Counted from the first letter of the stretch, positions 1-6,051 are shown. The stretch is DNA of 6,823 bases from Bacteroidia bacterium (GCA_025996715.1 BNTQ01000120.1:1-6823), one strand, 5' to 3'. The notes: a model not told the origin generated them from the sequence alone. Translations and numbers: made by a program.

Positions 1-53
1 ACAATGGCAATATCAGCGATTTGGAAGTGGGCGAGTGGAAACGGAAAGCGTAA
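1..53 (+). CDS. possible 3' end of a plus-strand gene (partial)
   Basis: The first bases are open in all three plus frames. The frame starting at base 3 reads ...NGNISDLEVGEWKRKA and stops at TAA 51-53. Its codons (ggc, aat, atc, agc, gat, gaa, gtg) follow the purine-first pattern of the real genes here. The frame starting at base 2, ending ...ESVTVRLD at TGA 68-70, is the alternative but uses cga, agg and ggg codons. Either would converge on the minus-strand gene that ends at 90. Too little is visible to suggest a function. Confidence 0.3.
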   Translation, partial: NGNISDLEVGEWKRKA

Positions 54-89
54 CAGTGAGGTTGGACTGAAATAAATTCATAATTGGTA

Positions 90-581
90 TTATTCTATAT
101 TTTTATCATTATTAACAATTTGCCAATAGCCACCTTTATCGGGACCGATGCGTTGAATAAGATTTTGTTGTTTCAACTTATTGATATTGTTTATTATTCC
201 ACGCTTTTTGATTCCAACTAATTCCATTATCTCTCGTATAGTTATATTGGGATTTTTTGCCATTAGCAATAATATCTTCTGTGCACTTTTCTCTGTACTT
301 TTCTGTGCACTTTCTATTTTCTGTGCACTTTTCTGTGCACTTTCTATTTTCTGTGCACTTTTCTGTGCACTTTTCTCTGCACTTTCTATTTTCTCTGTAC
401 TTTTCTGTACACTTTTCTCTGCACTTTCTATTTTCTGTACACTTTTCTGTACACTTTTCTGTACACTTTCGTTTTCCAAAATCAAGTCATAAAATTCATT
501 TTTTGCGTTTTCTTCAAAATTTTCATCCCGCAAAAGCGTGATTACAAATTCTTCGGTGTTGATATTATTTTGAAAATCAAT
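90..581 (-). pseudogene. C-terminal part of the AlbA_2 ATP-binding regulator, out of frame: repeat linker plus winged helix
   Basis: This stretch continues the 577-1749 gene after a one-base frame change in the A8 run. It gives about 163 residues starting IDFQNNINTEEF. That start fits the usual sequence after the GIGSGI...L(Q/K)NY motif of this family, so the reading is not an independent gene. The frame stays open up to an ATG at 659, but those first 26 residues are a shadow of the upstream frame. In order it holds about 38 residues closing the ATPase-like domain (FVITLL strand), a 64-residue S-x-x-K repeat linker (276-467), and a C-terminal winged helix-turn-helix of about 61 residues (ILLLMAKNPNITIREIMELV, then a recognition-helix region with INNINKLKQQNLI and the wing RIGPDKGGYW). 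The RIGxDKGGYW wing is typical of COG2865-type regulators. Joined to the upstream part, the protein would be about 552 residues. Whether it is made in vivo depends on whether the A8 is real and slippery. Confidence 0.75.
276..467 (-). repeat. in-frame tandem repeat coding for 14 SxxK tetrapeptides
   Basis: The 192 bp are built from 12-bp units (minus-strand consensus AGTGCACAGAAA) encoding S-A/V/T-Q/E-K. A 6-bp ATAGAA (Ile-Glu) insert occurs four times. Reading the protein gives 14 tetrapeptides and 4 IE dipeptides, 64 residues in all, lying between the ATPase-like domain and the winged helix. All units are multiples of three, so gain or loss of a unit changes linker length without breaking the frame. 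On the plus strand the array is very pyrimidine-rich, with recurrent TGTGCA or TGTACA palindromic cores. The unit variants are grouped: GTACAC forms lie mainly at the 5' (high-coordinate) end of the coding sense and GTGCAC forms at the 3' end. This suggests local duplication. Confidence 0.95.
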
Positions 582-1749
582 TTTTTTTGTAGTTCTGCAA
601 CACGCGCAAAATGCCGCTGCCAATGCCGGTATAGGGCAAAAGAAACTTGGCATTGTCAAACAAAAGCCGGTTGCGCGGAACGGAAATGCCGTTTTTGATG
701 GTTTCTGCGGTTACAGAATCGGGCAAAATGCCGGGCGAATGTATCTCAATGCGGTTGTCGAAAATGAATAGGCGAATAGGCGCATTGATGTAGTAATCTC
801 TATGAATCAGCGCATTGGTAATGGTCTCAACAAATACTTCGAGCGGTATTTCCAAATGTCCAAGCGTATTAAACTCTTTTTCAACCTGCACGGTGTGCAA
901 ATTCCTTGTAATAAATGATATTACCGCATTGTATTGCGTGAGCAGATTGCCTTCTATGTCTCTGTCCGACAGTTTATCGCGAAATTGCGTGCCACCCAAA
1001 CTATTGCCCACAAACGACACGCATTTAACCGTAAAAACAGGTGCGTAGCGTTGTATGCTTTTTGAAAGCAAGAGCAAACCGGTTAAAGTAAGTTGTCCTT
1101 TTTTGTCTAACAACGAGATATTTGTAAGCAGACGTTCGAGCGTAAAATTTTTGTCGATGGCGGCTACCATATCTGCGATTTCGAGCGTTTGCAACGAAAC
1201 ACCGGTAATGCCTTTGTCTTTCAATTCTGTTTCGTATCTGTTCAAAAGAAAGAGTTTAAGCGTTTGAATATCAATATCCTTAACCCCGCTGCCTGCCACG
1301 CTGTCGCTGTCGGCAGAAAGATTGCCGCAACTCTGCATCATCACACGCAATTCGCTGTTTGAAAACACCTTGCGTTTGTCCGAACCGTTTTTTACCCAAA
1401 TAATGCCTTTGTTGTCCTTATACGGTTTGTCCTTGCCTTTTGGAATGGTGGCTACAACAACTTTTTGTCCGTCAACATCAACAGTTTCGGTCTTAATCAC
1501 AATGGCAGGTTTTATATTTTCGGAGGCGGCATTGGCAAGCAGTGCGTTGGTTGCCTGAATTTCATCGAACGACAAACCACCAATTTTTCCTGTTTTGTCA
1601 TCAACGCCCACAATGATAATACCGCCCTGCGCATTGGCAAGCGCAACCATCTCGATGCCAATTTTATAGGCATCGTCCGCTCGAATTTTGAACTGAATGG
1701 TAGAACTTTCGCCCTTTGGAATGATAGTTTTTATTTCTTCGGTAGTCAT
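577..1749 (-). CDS. AlbA_2 (Schlafen-type) ATP-binding putative transcriptional regulator, N-terminal 390 aa, frame broken at A8
   Basis: Residues about 12-135 match an AlbA_2/Schlafen-type domain: ESSTIQFK near residue 14, then ALANAQGGIIIVGVDD at 37-51 and GIIWVKNGSDKRKV at 115-127. Residues about 300-385 look like the GHKL-type ATPase module of COG2865 proteins: ETITNALIHRDY at 308-319 as the N-box-like helix, FDNRIEIHSPG at 330-340, and GIGSGI at 375-380. Such proteins usually end in a winged helix and are annotated as ATP-binding or transcriptional regulators; their substrates are mostly unknown. Here the frame ends just after LQNYKKN, inside the ATPase-like domain. The missing end is found downstream in another frame (90-581). 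The ATG at 1749 directly precedes the family-typical N-terminus. It is separated by 82 bp, including a terminator-like hairpin, from the gene upstream, so it probably has its own promoter, although none stands out. Confidence 0.9.
   Translation of the reverse strand: MTTEEIKTIIPKGESSTIQFKIRADDAYKIGIEMVALANAQGGIIIVGVDDKTGKIGGLSFDEIQATNALLANAASENIKPAIVIKTETVDVDGQKVVVATIPKGKDKPYKDNKGIIWVKNGSDKRKVFSNSELRVMMQSCGNLSADSDSVAGSGVKDIDIQTLKLFLLNRYETELKDKGITGVSLQTLEIADMVAAIDKNFTLERLLTNISLLDKKGQLTLTGLLLLSKSIQRYAPVFTVKCVSFVGNSLGGTQFRDKLSDRDIEGNLLTQYNAVISFITRNLHTVQVEKEFNTLGHLEIPLEVFVETITNALIHRDYYINAPIRLFIFDNRIEIHSPGILPDSVTAETIKNGISVPRNRLLFDNAKFLLPYTGIGSGILRVLQNYKKN
581..588 (-). other. A8 homopolymer at the frame break of the AlbA_2 gene
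   Basis: The coding strand reads TAC followed by eight A, then TTGATTTTC. With eight A the product ends NYKKN-stop at 577. With seven A it reads NYKKIDFQNN and continues to the stop at 90. The break therefore maps to this run. It could be a sequencing or assembly error, a true inactivating mutation, a slippage-prone switch, or a site of transcriptional slippage. Confidence 0.85.
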
Positions 1750-1785
1750 ATTATGTAATTGACGTTTAGAAAATTTGTGCGTACC

Positions 1786-1807
1786 AAAAACGTGCCCAAT
1801 CGCACGT
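1786..1807 (-). terminator. probable intrinsic terminator after the thrC-723 aa gene pair
   Basis: In the minus-strand sense, 25 bp after the stop codon at 1832, the sequence forms ACGTGC-gattgg-GCACGT, a 6-bp perfect stem with a 6-nt loop. A run of five T follows, counting the last stem base. The position and the T run fit a Rho-independent terminator, although the stem is short. The same hairpin lies 40 bp upstream of the AlbA_2 gene start, so it also separates the two transcription units. Confidence 0.55.
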
Positions 1808-1831
1808 CAACATTTGAACACTAAGTTTTTT

Positions 1832-4003
1832 TTACCACGAAATACTGATGCCCGGACTAATCATCAAAAACGGCACGCGGTCTTGTATTTTGTAGCCTGT
1901 TCCAAAGTGGATGGGCACGTTCCACATACGGCGCGAGCCCAGCGGGTAAATGCTGCCCACCGCCACAATAGCCAAATCGCGCTTGGCATTCTCGTTAAAA
2001 TTGAAGGTGTTGAGAAACAAAAAACCTGCGCCGCAACGAAACGGTGCCAACCTACCCGCCTTTTCGTTGTTAGAAAAACTAAATTGTGCAATGAGCGCAA
2101 TGCTGATGCCGCCAAGGTTATCGGTGAACGAAGGCTTGGTGCCTCCTGCTTTTTCGTCCTGTCCTTTGCCCAAATTTTGTATCATCATACCTGCCGGCAA
2201 CGACAAGTCAATGTCAAACAATACCTTTTTTTGATACATTACTTCCACGTGTTTTTCAAACACAGGGTCGCTATATTTGTCCGCCAACTGCTTAATATCC
2301 ACTTTCACAACGCTAAATGGGTCAAGTTTGTCGAGTTTGGTGTTGAGCAAACGGTAGAGGTTAATGTCTTCGTTAAGGCAGTTTTTATCTTGATAATAGG
2401 TGCCGCGCGGCGAGGTCTCGTCGGGGCACACCACCTGATTTTTTAACGATTTCATTTCAATAATTTCGCCCTTGCGTCCCACCACAGTGATGTCAATATC
2501 TATGTACTGTTTGCCGTAGAGTTTGGTTTTTCCATCAATGATAGATTTGTCAAACGAAAACGAAAATTCGGTCAATGCGTTGCGTGCCAAAATGGTGTTG
2601 CTCACTTTATTGACAGGAATAGAAGCCTTGTTGCCATAGTTTAAAGTAATAAAATCAAAGGGATGCGGCTGTTGGTATTCGACCACCGACAATGCTGTGC
2701 CGGTGGGCTGTCCGTTGTTGCACAGCACCACTTGTTTTTTGTTGATGCTCATAGGTATGCGAAGGCGAAATATCTGCCTATTTTCGGTGCGGTTGATGCT
2801 ATCGGTAGTAATGTCTCTGGCATCTTGCCAAGTGAAATGTGATTTGTGCAATGCCTCGCCTTCGATGCTCACGTCCACAGTTTCGCCCGGATGCACATTG
2901 GTGCTCGATTGCCAATTGCCGCCCTCGTGCAGTACGCGCACTGCGATAATCCGCATTTGCGGCGTAATGTCAACATTGGTAATAAAGCGCGGATTGTCGC
3001 CATCCTTGATGTAGAGATAGCCCTCGGCGATGCGGTGCAAATTAAATACTGTGAGTTTGCACAACATTTTGTCGTTTGCCAATTCTTCTTGGGTAAACAA
3101 TTCGCCAATGAGCGAGCCGCCTGCCGCCTCCTGTGCCTCTATGCGATAGGTGCGCCCTTTTTGCAAACGAATATGATTTTCAATGACCACATTCACGCCT
3201 TTTTGCCGCGACTCGTCATCGTAGGTTATTTCTTTTTTGTCTATATCCAAAAATGCCAAACGGCTTGCTTTGACTGTGAATTGCGGCAATGCCACTTCTA
3301 AGGTATTGCGCAACACGCTGTCGCCGCCGGGCACAAAGGGTGCTATGGTTTCTAATTGTGCTGTGATTTTTTTTGTACCCAACTCACGAGGGCGCAGCAC
3401 CAACATCAGCCGCCCTTCGCGCAACGAAACGCGGTAATCTACGCCGTTGCTCGTTTGCCATTCGTTTGATGGACGAATGTTGTCGGCATTGTTGGTTTCC
3501 AATTCAACAGATTTTTCTTCGCCCACAAACAACACATCGTTAAAGGCAAACACGCGCACCCAGGTTTGATTGTAGGGTAGCAAAGGCAATGTCCACAAGC
3601 GTTGCACTGCGGCGGTGTCGCCAGCCAATGCTACATTGAGCAACACCGATAGCGGGTTGGTTTCTTGCAAATCGGCAAAACGAATTTTGCCTCGCCAACA
3701 ACCCTCATCCTCAATAAACATGAGCGAATCAATAATTCGGTAACTGCCCGATGCCACCCACGCTACGCTTTGCAATTGAGTTGTTTCGTGCGGGTACAGG
3801 CGCAGTTCGGCAGCGGTGTAACGATTGGTGTATTCAAAGTACAACTGTTGCCGTTGTTGCCTTTCAATGGTATTGCGGCTCAAGCAATATAGGCTGGTAT
3901 CCACCGCCATGGTAATCTCGCGAAAGTATTTATTGACAGTCGGCGCAGCATAAACCGCAAGGCTGACAACAAAAACAGCAAGTGATAGAAAAATTTTTTT
4001 CAT
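1832..4003 (-). CDS. conserved-looking exported protein of unknown function, Ig-like regions and beta-barrel-like C-terminus
   Basis: The 723-aa product starts with a clear Sec signal peptide: MKK, a hydrophobic core IFLSLAVFVVSLAV, and a likely cleavage after VYA near residue 19. The mature part is rich in beta strands. Segments near residues 165-240 and 370-440 (PGETVDVSIEGEALHKSHFTW) look like extracellular Ig-like sandwiches. From about residue 595 (FDIDLSLPAGMMI) to the end, glycine and aromatic-alternating strands (GGISIALIAQFSF, CGAGFLFLNTFNF, IHFGTGYKI, FLMISPGISISW) resemble outer-membrane barrel strands, and the chain ends in an aromatic residue. Only about eight strands would fit, so this is a small barrel or a barrel-like module. 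It is not a T9SS sorting domain, since no YPNP or terminal G-Y-I-V-K motif is present. The ATG lies 18 bp after the thrC stop behind an A/T-rich leader without Shine-Dalgarno, so co-transcription with thrC is likely. No enzymatic motif was recognised. The layout resembles uncharacterised Bacteroidetes surface proteins; that is from memory, not a search. Confidence 0.9.
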   Translation of the reverse strand: MKKIFLSLAVFVVSLAVYAAPTVNKYFREITMAVDTSLYCLSRNTIERQQRQQLYFEYTNRYTAAELRLYPHETTQLQSVAWVASGSYRIIDSLMFIEDEGCWRGKIRFADLQETNPLSVLLNVALAGDTAAVQRLWTLPLLPYNQTWVRVFAFNDVLFVGEEKSVELETNNADNIRPSNEWQTSNGVDYRVSLREGRLMLVLRPRELGTKKITAQLETIAPFVPGGDSVLRNTLEVALPQFTVKASRLAFLDIDKKEITYDDESRQKGVNVVIENHIRLQKGRTYRIEAQEAAGGSLIGELFTQEELANDKMLCKLTVFNLHRIAEGYLYIKDGDNPRFITNVDITPQMRIIAVRVLHEGGNWQSSTNVHPGETVDVSIEGEALHKSHFTWQDARDITTDSINRTENRQIFRLRIPMSINKKQVVLCNNGQPTGTALSVVEYQQPHPFDFITLNYGNKASIPVNKVSNTILARNALTEFSFSFDKSIIDGKTKLYGKQYIDIDITVVGRKGEIIEMKSLKNQVVCPDETSPRGTYYQDKNCLNEDINLYRLLNTKLDKLDPFSVVKVDIKQLADKYSDPVFEKHVEVMYQKKVLFDIDLSLPAGMMIQNLGKGQDEKAGGTKPSFTDNLGGISIALIAQFSFSNNEKAGRLAPFRCGAGFLFLNTFNFNENAKRDLAIVAVGSIYPLGSRRMWNVPIHFGTGYKIQDRVPFLMISPGISISW

Positions 4004-4021
4004 ACAAAAATAATTTTGAAT

Positions 4022-5326
4022 TTACGACCCTTTTGTTTGCAACAGATAATCTTTGAATGTTTCAAAATCGGCACTCATCGGGATGCTTTGCTTGGTGCCG
4101 CGCATAAATTGCTGCAACTTTTTTGGAATAACAATATCGGTATGTAAAATGTTGTCCACAGTATCTTTAAATTTGGCAGGATGGGCAGTTTCTAAGAAAA
4201 ATCCGCGTGCATTTTTGTGCTCCTGCAAATAACTGCGCAATGCCTCATAGCCGCAAGCACCGTGTGGGTCTAAGGTGTAGCCTGTTTGTCGGTGCACGTT
4301 TTGCATCACGCAACCAATCTCATCATCGTTGTAGCAATAAGCCGAAATGTTGGCTGCCACATCGCTATGCGAGTTTTGGTACAAATCCATAATGCGGGCA
4401 AAATTGCTGGGATTGCCCACGTCCATTGCGTTGGCAATGGTGGCTATTGACGCGCGCGGTGTAAATTTTTGCGTTGCAATGTATTGGTAAAAAATATCGT
4501 TGCGGTTGTTGGCAGCAATAAAGTGGCGAATGGGCAAACCCATTCGTTGTGCAATGAGACCCGCCGTGAGATTGCCAAAATTGCCGCTGGGCACGCTGCA
4601 CACCACATCGGCATCTTGGGGCATTTGTGTGTATGCCCAAAAGTAGTAGAACACCTGCGCCGCCAAACGCGCCAAGTTGATGGAGTTTGCCGAAGTGAGC
4701 GTGAGTGCCTGCTGCAGGTCGTTGTCCAAAAATGCTTGTTTGACCCATTGTTGGCAATCGTCAAAAGTGCCTGCAACCTCCAATGCGACTACGTTTTGTC
4801 CCAGCGTGGTAAATTGGCTTTCCTGTATTTTGCTCACTCTATTTTTGGGATACAGCACCACCACACGGATGCCGGGTATGCCCAAAAATCCATTGGCAAC
4901 AGCACTACCTGTATCGCCCGAAGTTGCCACCAGCACAGTGATTTGGGTGTTTTTGCCTGCGGTAAAATAGCCCATCAGTTGCGCCAAAAACCGCGCTCCC
5001 ACATCCTTGAACGCTAAGGTGGGTCCGTGAAATAATTCGAGCGAATAAATGTTGTCGGTAACTTTTACAAGCGGAATTTCAAAGTTGATAGCGTTGCAAA
5101 CTATGGTTTGTAAATCTGCCTCAGGCAGGTCGCCGTCAAACAATGCTGTTGCTACCTCGCACGAAATTTCTTGCAAAGTTTTGCCCGCCAAGGTAGCAAA
5201 AAATGAGGCAGGCAACCGCGCTATTTGAGCAGGCATATACAAGCCATTGTCGGCAGCCAGCCCTCGCAATACGGCTTCTTTGAGCGAAACCTCAGGAACA
5301 TTTTTATTGGTACTGTAATATTTCAT
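4022..5326 (-). CDS. thrC: threonine synthase
   Basis: The enzyme converts O-phospho-L-homoserine and water to L-threonine and phosphate in the cytoplasm, using pyridoxal phosphate (last step of threonine synthesis). The 434-aa length is normal for the bacterial ThrC family that begins KYYSTNxxxPEVSLKEAV. Visible motifs are the N-terminal domain with GLAADNGLYMP at 22-32, HGPTLAFKDVGARF at 100-113 with K107 as the expected PLP-binding lysine, the phosphate-binding TSGDTGSAVANGF at 135-147, YPKNRVSKIQESQ at 159-171, TSANSINLARL at 211-221 and SVPSGNFGNLTAG at 244-256. All key residues are present and there is no frameshift. The ATG at 5326 fits the conserved N-terminus and sits directly after an A/T-rich heptamer repeat, with no Shine-Dalgarno. 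thrA and a homoserine kinase gene, its frequent neighbours, are absent from the window; the next gene downstream is an exported protein of unknown function. Confidence 0.97.
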   Translation of the reverse strand: MKYYSTNKNVPEVSLKEAVLRGLAADNGLYMPAQIARLPASFFATLAGKTLQEISCEVATALFDGDLPEADLQTIVCNAINFEIPLVKVTDNIYSLELFHGPTLAFKDVGARFLAQLMGYFTAGKNTQITVLVATSGDTGSAVANGFLGIPGIRVVVLYPKNRVSKIQESQFTTLGQNVVALEVAGTFDDCQQWVKQAFLDNDLQQALTLTSANSINLARLAAQVFYYFWAYTQMPQDADVVCSVPSGNFGNLTAGLIAQRMGLPIRHFIAANNRNDIFYQYIATQKFTPRASIATIANAMDVGNPSNFARIMDLYQNSHSDVAANISAYCYNDDEIGCVMQNVHRQTGYTLDPHGACGYEALRSYLQEHKNARGFFLETAHPAKFKDTVDNILHTDIVIPKKLQQFMRGTKQSIPMSADFETFKDYLLQTKGS

Positions 5327-5355
5327 TCAAAATTCAAAATTTAAAATTTAAGATT
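5325..5355. repeat. four-copy 7-bp tandem repeat abutting the thrC start codon
   Basis: On the plus strand the units ATTCAAA, ATTCAAA, ATTTAAA and ATTTAAG follow each other from 5325 to 5352, then a partial ATT. In the thrC sense this is a TTTTGAA-like heptamer series running straight into the ATG. It occupies the whole ribosome-binding region and is unstructured and A/T-rich, as is usual for translation starts in Bacteroidetes. Confidence 0.8.
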
Positions 5356-5357
5356 AT

Positions 5358-5409
5358 GAGATTGCTTCGCTAACTCGCAATGACGTAGGTTACCACCTTG
5401 CCGTAGGCA
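5358..5409. repeat. short dispersed-repeat-like palindromic sequences in the thrC leader
   Basis: Plus-strand GAGATTGCTTCG...CTCGCAATGACG (about 5359-5384) has ATTGC/GCAAT arms around an 11-nt loop. It resembles a known kind of repeat (the form CGTCATTGCGAG...GAAGCAATCTC) scattered through intergenic regions of many bacterial genomes. Next to it, TGCC-GTA-GGCA (5399-5409) is a small perfect hairpin, and GTAGG occurs twice (5385-5389 and 5403-5407). Recognition is from memory. In the thrC message these would be 5' untranslated structure. Confidence 0.5.
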
Positions 5410-5494
5410 GTTGTTAAATAAAAAAATATAGATTTTTTTTGCATAGTGTAAAATAAAAAGTAAGCACTTTTATTGTCTATTATCCTTGACCACG

Positions 5495-5502
5495 CAAAGA
5501 TA
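5495..5502 (-). promoter_or_regulatory. candidate -7 element for thrC
   Basis: The minus strand reads TATCTTTG, a perfect match to the Bacteroidetes -7 consensus TAnnTTTG. It is the same octamer as in the stronger promoter at 5920-5950. No TTG-type -33 element is found at the expected distance (about 5522-5525), which lies at the stop codon of the upstream gene. If used, transcription would begin near 5488 and thrC would have a leader of about 160 nt. Confidence 0.45.
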
Positions 5503-5522
5503 ATTAACTTACACTACATTTA

Positions 5523-5879
5523 CTAATTTTTGCGTATCCAAACGGTTTTTACTACATTGTTTTTGAGATATACTTTTACAATATAGTAGGATGAAGCATA
5601 TTGAGCCATATTGACGGTAAGTTGCGCCCCTTGCGGGATTTCGATGGGTGCAACAAATACTAATTCTTTATTTAAACTCCACAATTCTACTCGCATAATG
5701 GGAGCAGCAGAACATTGTATGTTTAGTTCACTAACAACCGGATTGGGATAAAGGCGCACTTCCGCAAGGTTATTTTTGTTAGTTACTTGTTGCTCCTTCT
5801 CGATACTGGTTGTATCATTAGCAACGGCAGCCCAAAAGGCGCACTGCATAAGCAGAATAAGAAGTCCTAATCGTTTCAT
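5523..5879 (-). CDS. small secreted protein: signal peptide plus T9SS type A C-terminal sorting domain
   Basis: The 118-aa product has a Sec signal peptide (MKR, hydrophobic LGLLILLMQCAFWAA, likely cleavage after AVA at residue 20). About 20 polar residues follow (NDTTSIEKEQQ...), and then a complete T9SS sorting domain from about residue 38 to the end: VRLYPNPVVSELNI with YPNP at 44-47, VELWSLNKELV at 64-74, and the closing strands YYIVKVYLKNNVVKTVWIRKN. Such domains normally direct a large N-terminal cargo through the outer membrane and are removed at the surface; here almost no cargo exists. The ATG at 5879 is 40 bp downstream of a canonical promoter, so it appears to be an independent unit, and no disrupted cargo remnant is seen upstream. 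It could be a small surface peptide, an adaptor, or the end product of gene decay. Confidence 0.85.
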   Translation of the reverse strand: MKRLGLLILLMQCAFWAAVANDTTSIEKEQQVTNKNNLAEVRLYPNPVVSELNIQCSAAPIMRVELWSLNKELVFVAPIEIPQGAQLTVNMAQYASSYYIVKVYLKNNVVKTVWIRKN

Positions 5880-5919
5880 AATGATAAGTTGTATTAAATG
5901 AGTAATCTTAAATTTTTTG

Positions 5920-5950
5920 CAAAGATAGTTAAAGTATTTGAAAAAACAAA
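5920..5950 (-). promoter_or_regulatory. canonical Bacteroidetes promoter of the 118-aa T9SS-domain gene
   Basis: In the minus-strand sense TTTG (5947-5950) is followed after exactly 19 bp by TATCTTTG (5920-5927). This fits the -33 TTTG / -7 TAnnTTTG pattern of the Bacteroidetes primary sigma factor. Transcription would begin near 5914, leaving a leader of about 35 nt before the ATG at 5879. A/T tracts (runs of T and A between 5941 and 5980) lie just upstream and could act like an UP element. Confidence 0.75.
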
Positions 5951-6023
5951 TTTTTTTTAAACAATTTTCATTTTTTTTAGGTTCAACCCATTATTGTCCG
6001 ATAAAAAACGGGCAAACGCAAAA

Positions 6024-6051
6024 GTAGAGACATGGCATGCCGTGTCCCTAC
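6024..6051. repeat. 28-bp near-perfect palindrome, dispersed-repeat type
   Basis: The left arm GTAGAGACATGGCA and right arm TGCCGTGTCCCTAC are complementary except at two positions, which would be G-U pairs in RNA on one strand. The sequence resembles GTAGAGAC...GTCTCTAC palindromes that I recall as scattered intergenic repeats in Bacteroidetes and cyanobacteria. In the minus-strand sense it is followed by CTTTTG, so it may also help end transcription of the gene ending at 6091. Confidence 0.7.

Noticed and set aside
276..470. CRISPR array
   Set aside because: The units are 12 bp with 6-bp inserts, in frame within a coding region, and there are no unique spacers.
181..541. Two plus-strand open frames rich in Phe, Ser and Cys/His repeats opposite the SxxK array
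   Set aside because: They are antisense translations of the 12-bp repeat. The minus strand gives a coherent domain order with a family-typical winged helix, while these frames have low-complexity composition and no recognisable start context.
90..659. Independent 189-aa gene starting at the ATG of position 659
   Set aside because: The first 26 residues overlap the AlbA_2 gene in another frame and look like a shadow. The rest is the natural continuation of the AlbA_2 protein, so a frame break explains it better than a separate gene.
1750..1831. Promoter for the AlbA_2 gene
   Set aside because: No TAnnTTTG element with a suitably spaced TTG could be found in this 82-bp spacer, so no promoter is called even though one is expected after the terminator-like hairpin.
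1775..2446. 223-aa plus-strand open frame
   Set aside because: It lies opposite the C-terminal part of the 723-aa exported protein. Its composition (many His, Arg, Cys) is typical of an antisense shadow, and no promoter or family motif was seen.
2846..3301. 151-aa plus-strand open frame
   Set aside because: It is a shadow of the 723-aa gene, whose minus-strand frame has a signal peptide and continuous beta-domain sequence.
4365..5017. Several open frames of 97-182 aa on both strands inside thrC
   Set aside because: The thrC frame shows all catalytic motifs over its full length, so the others are out-of-frame shadows.
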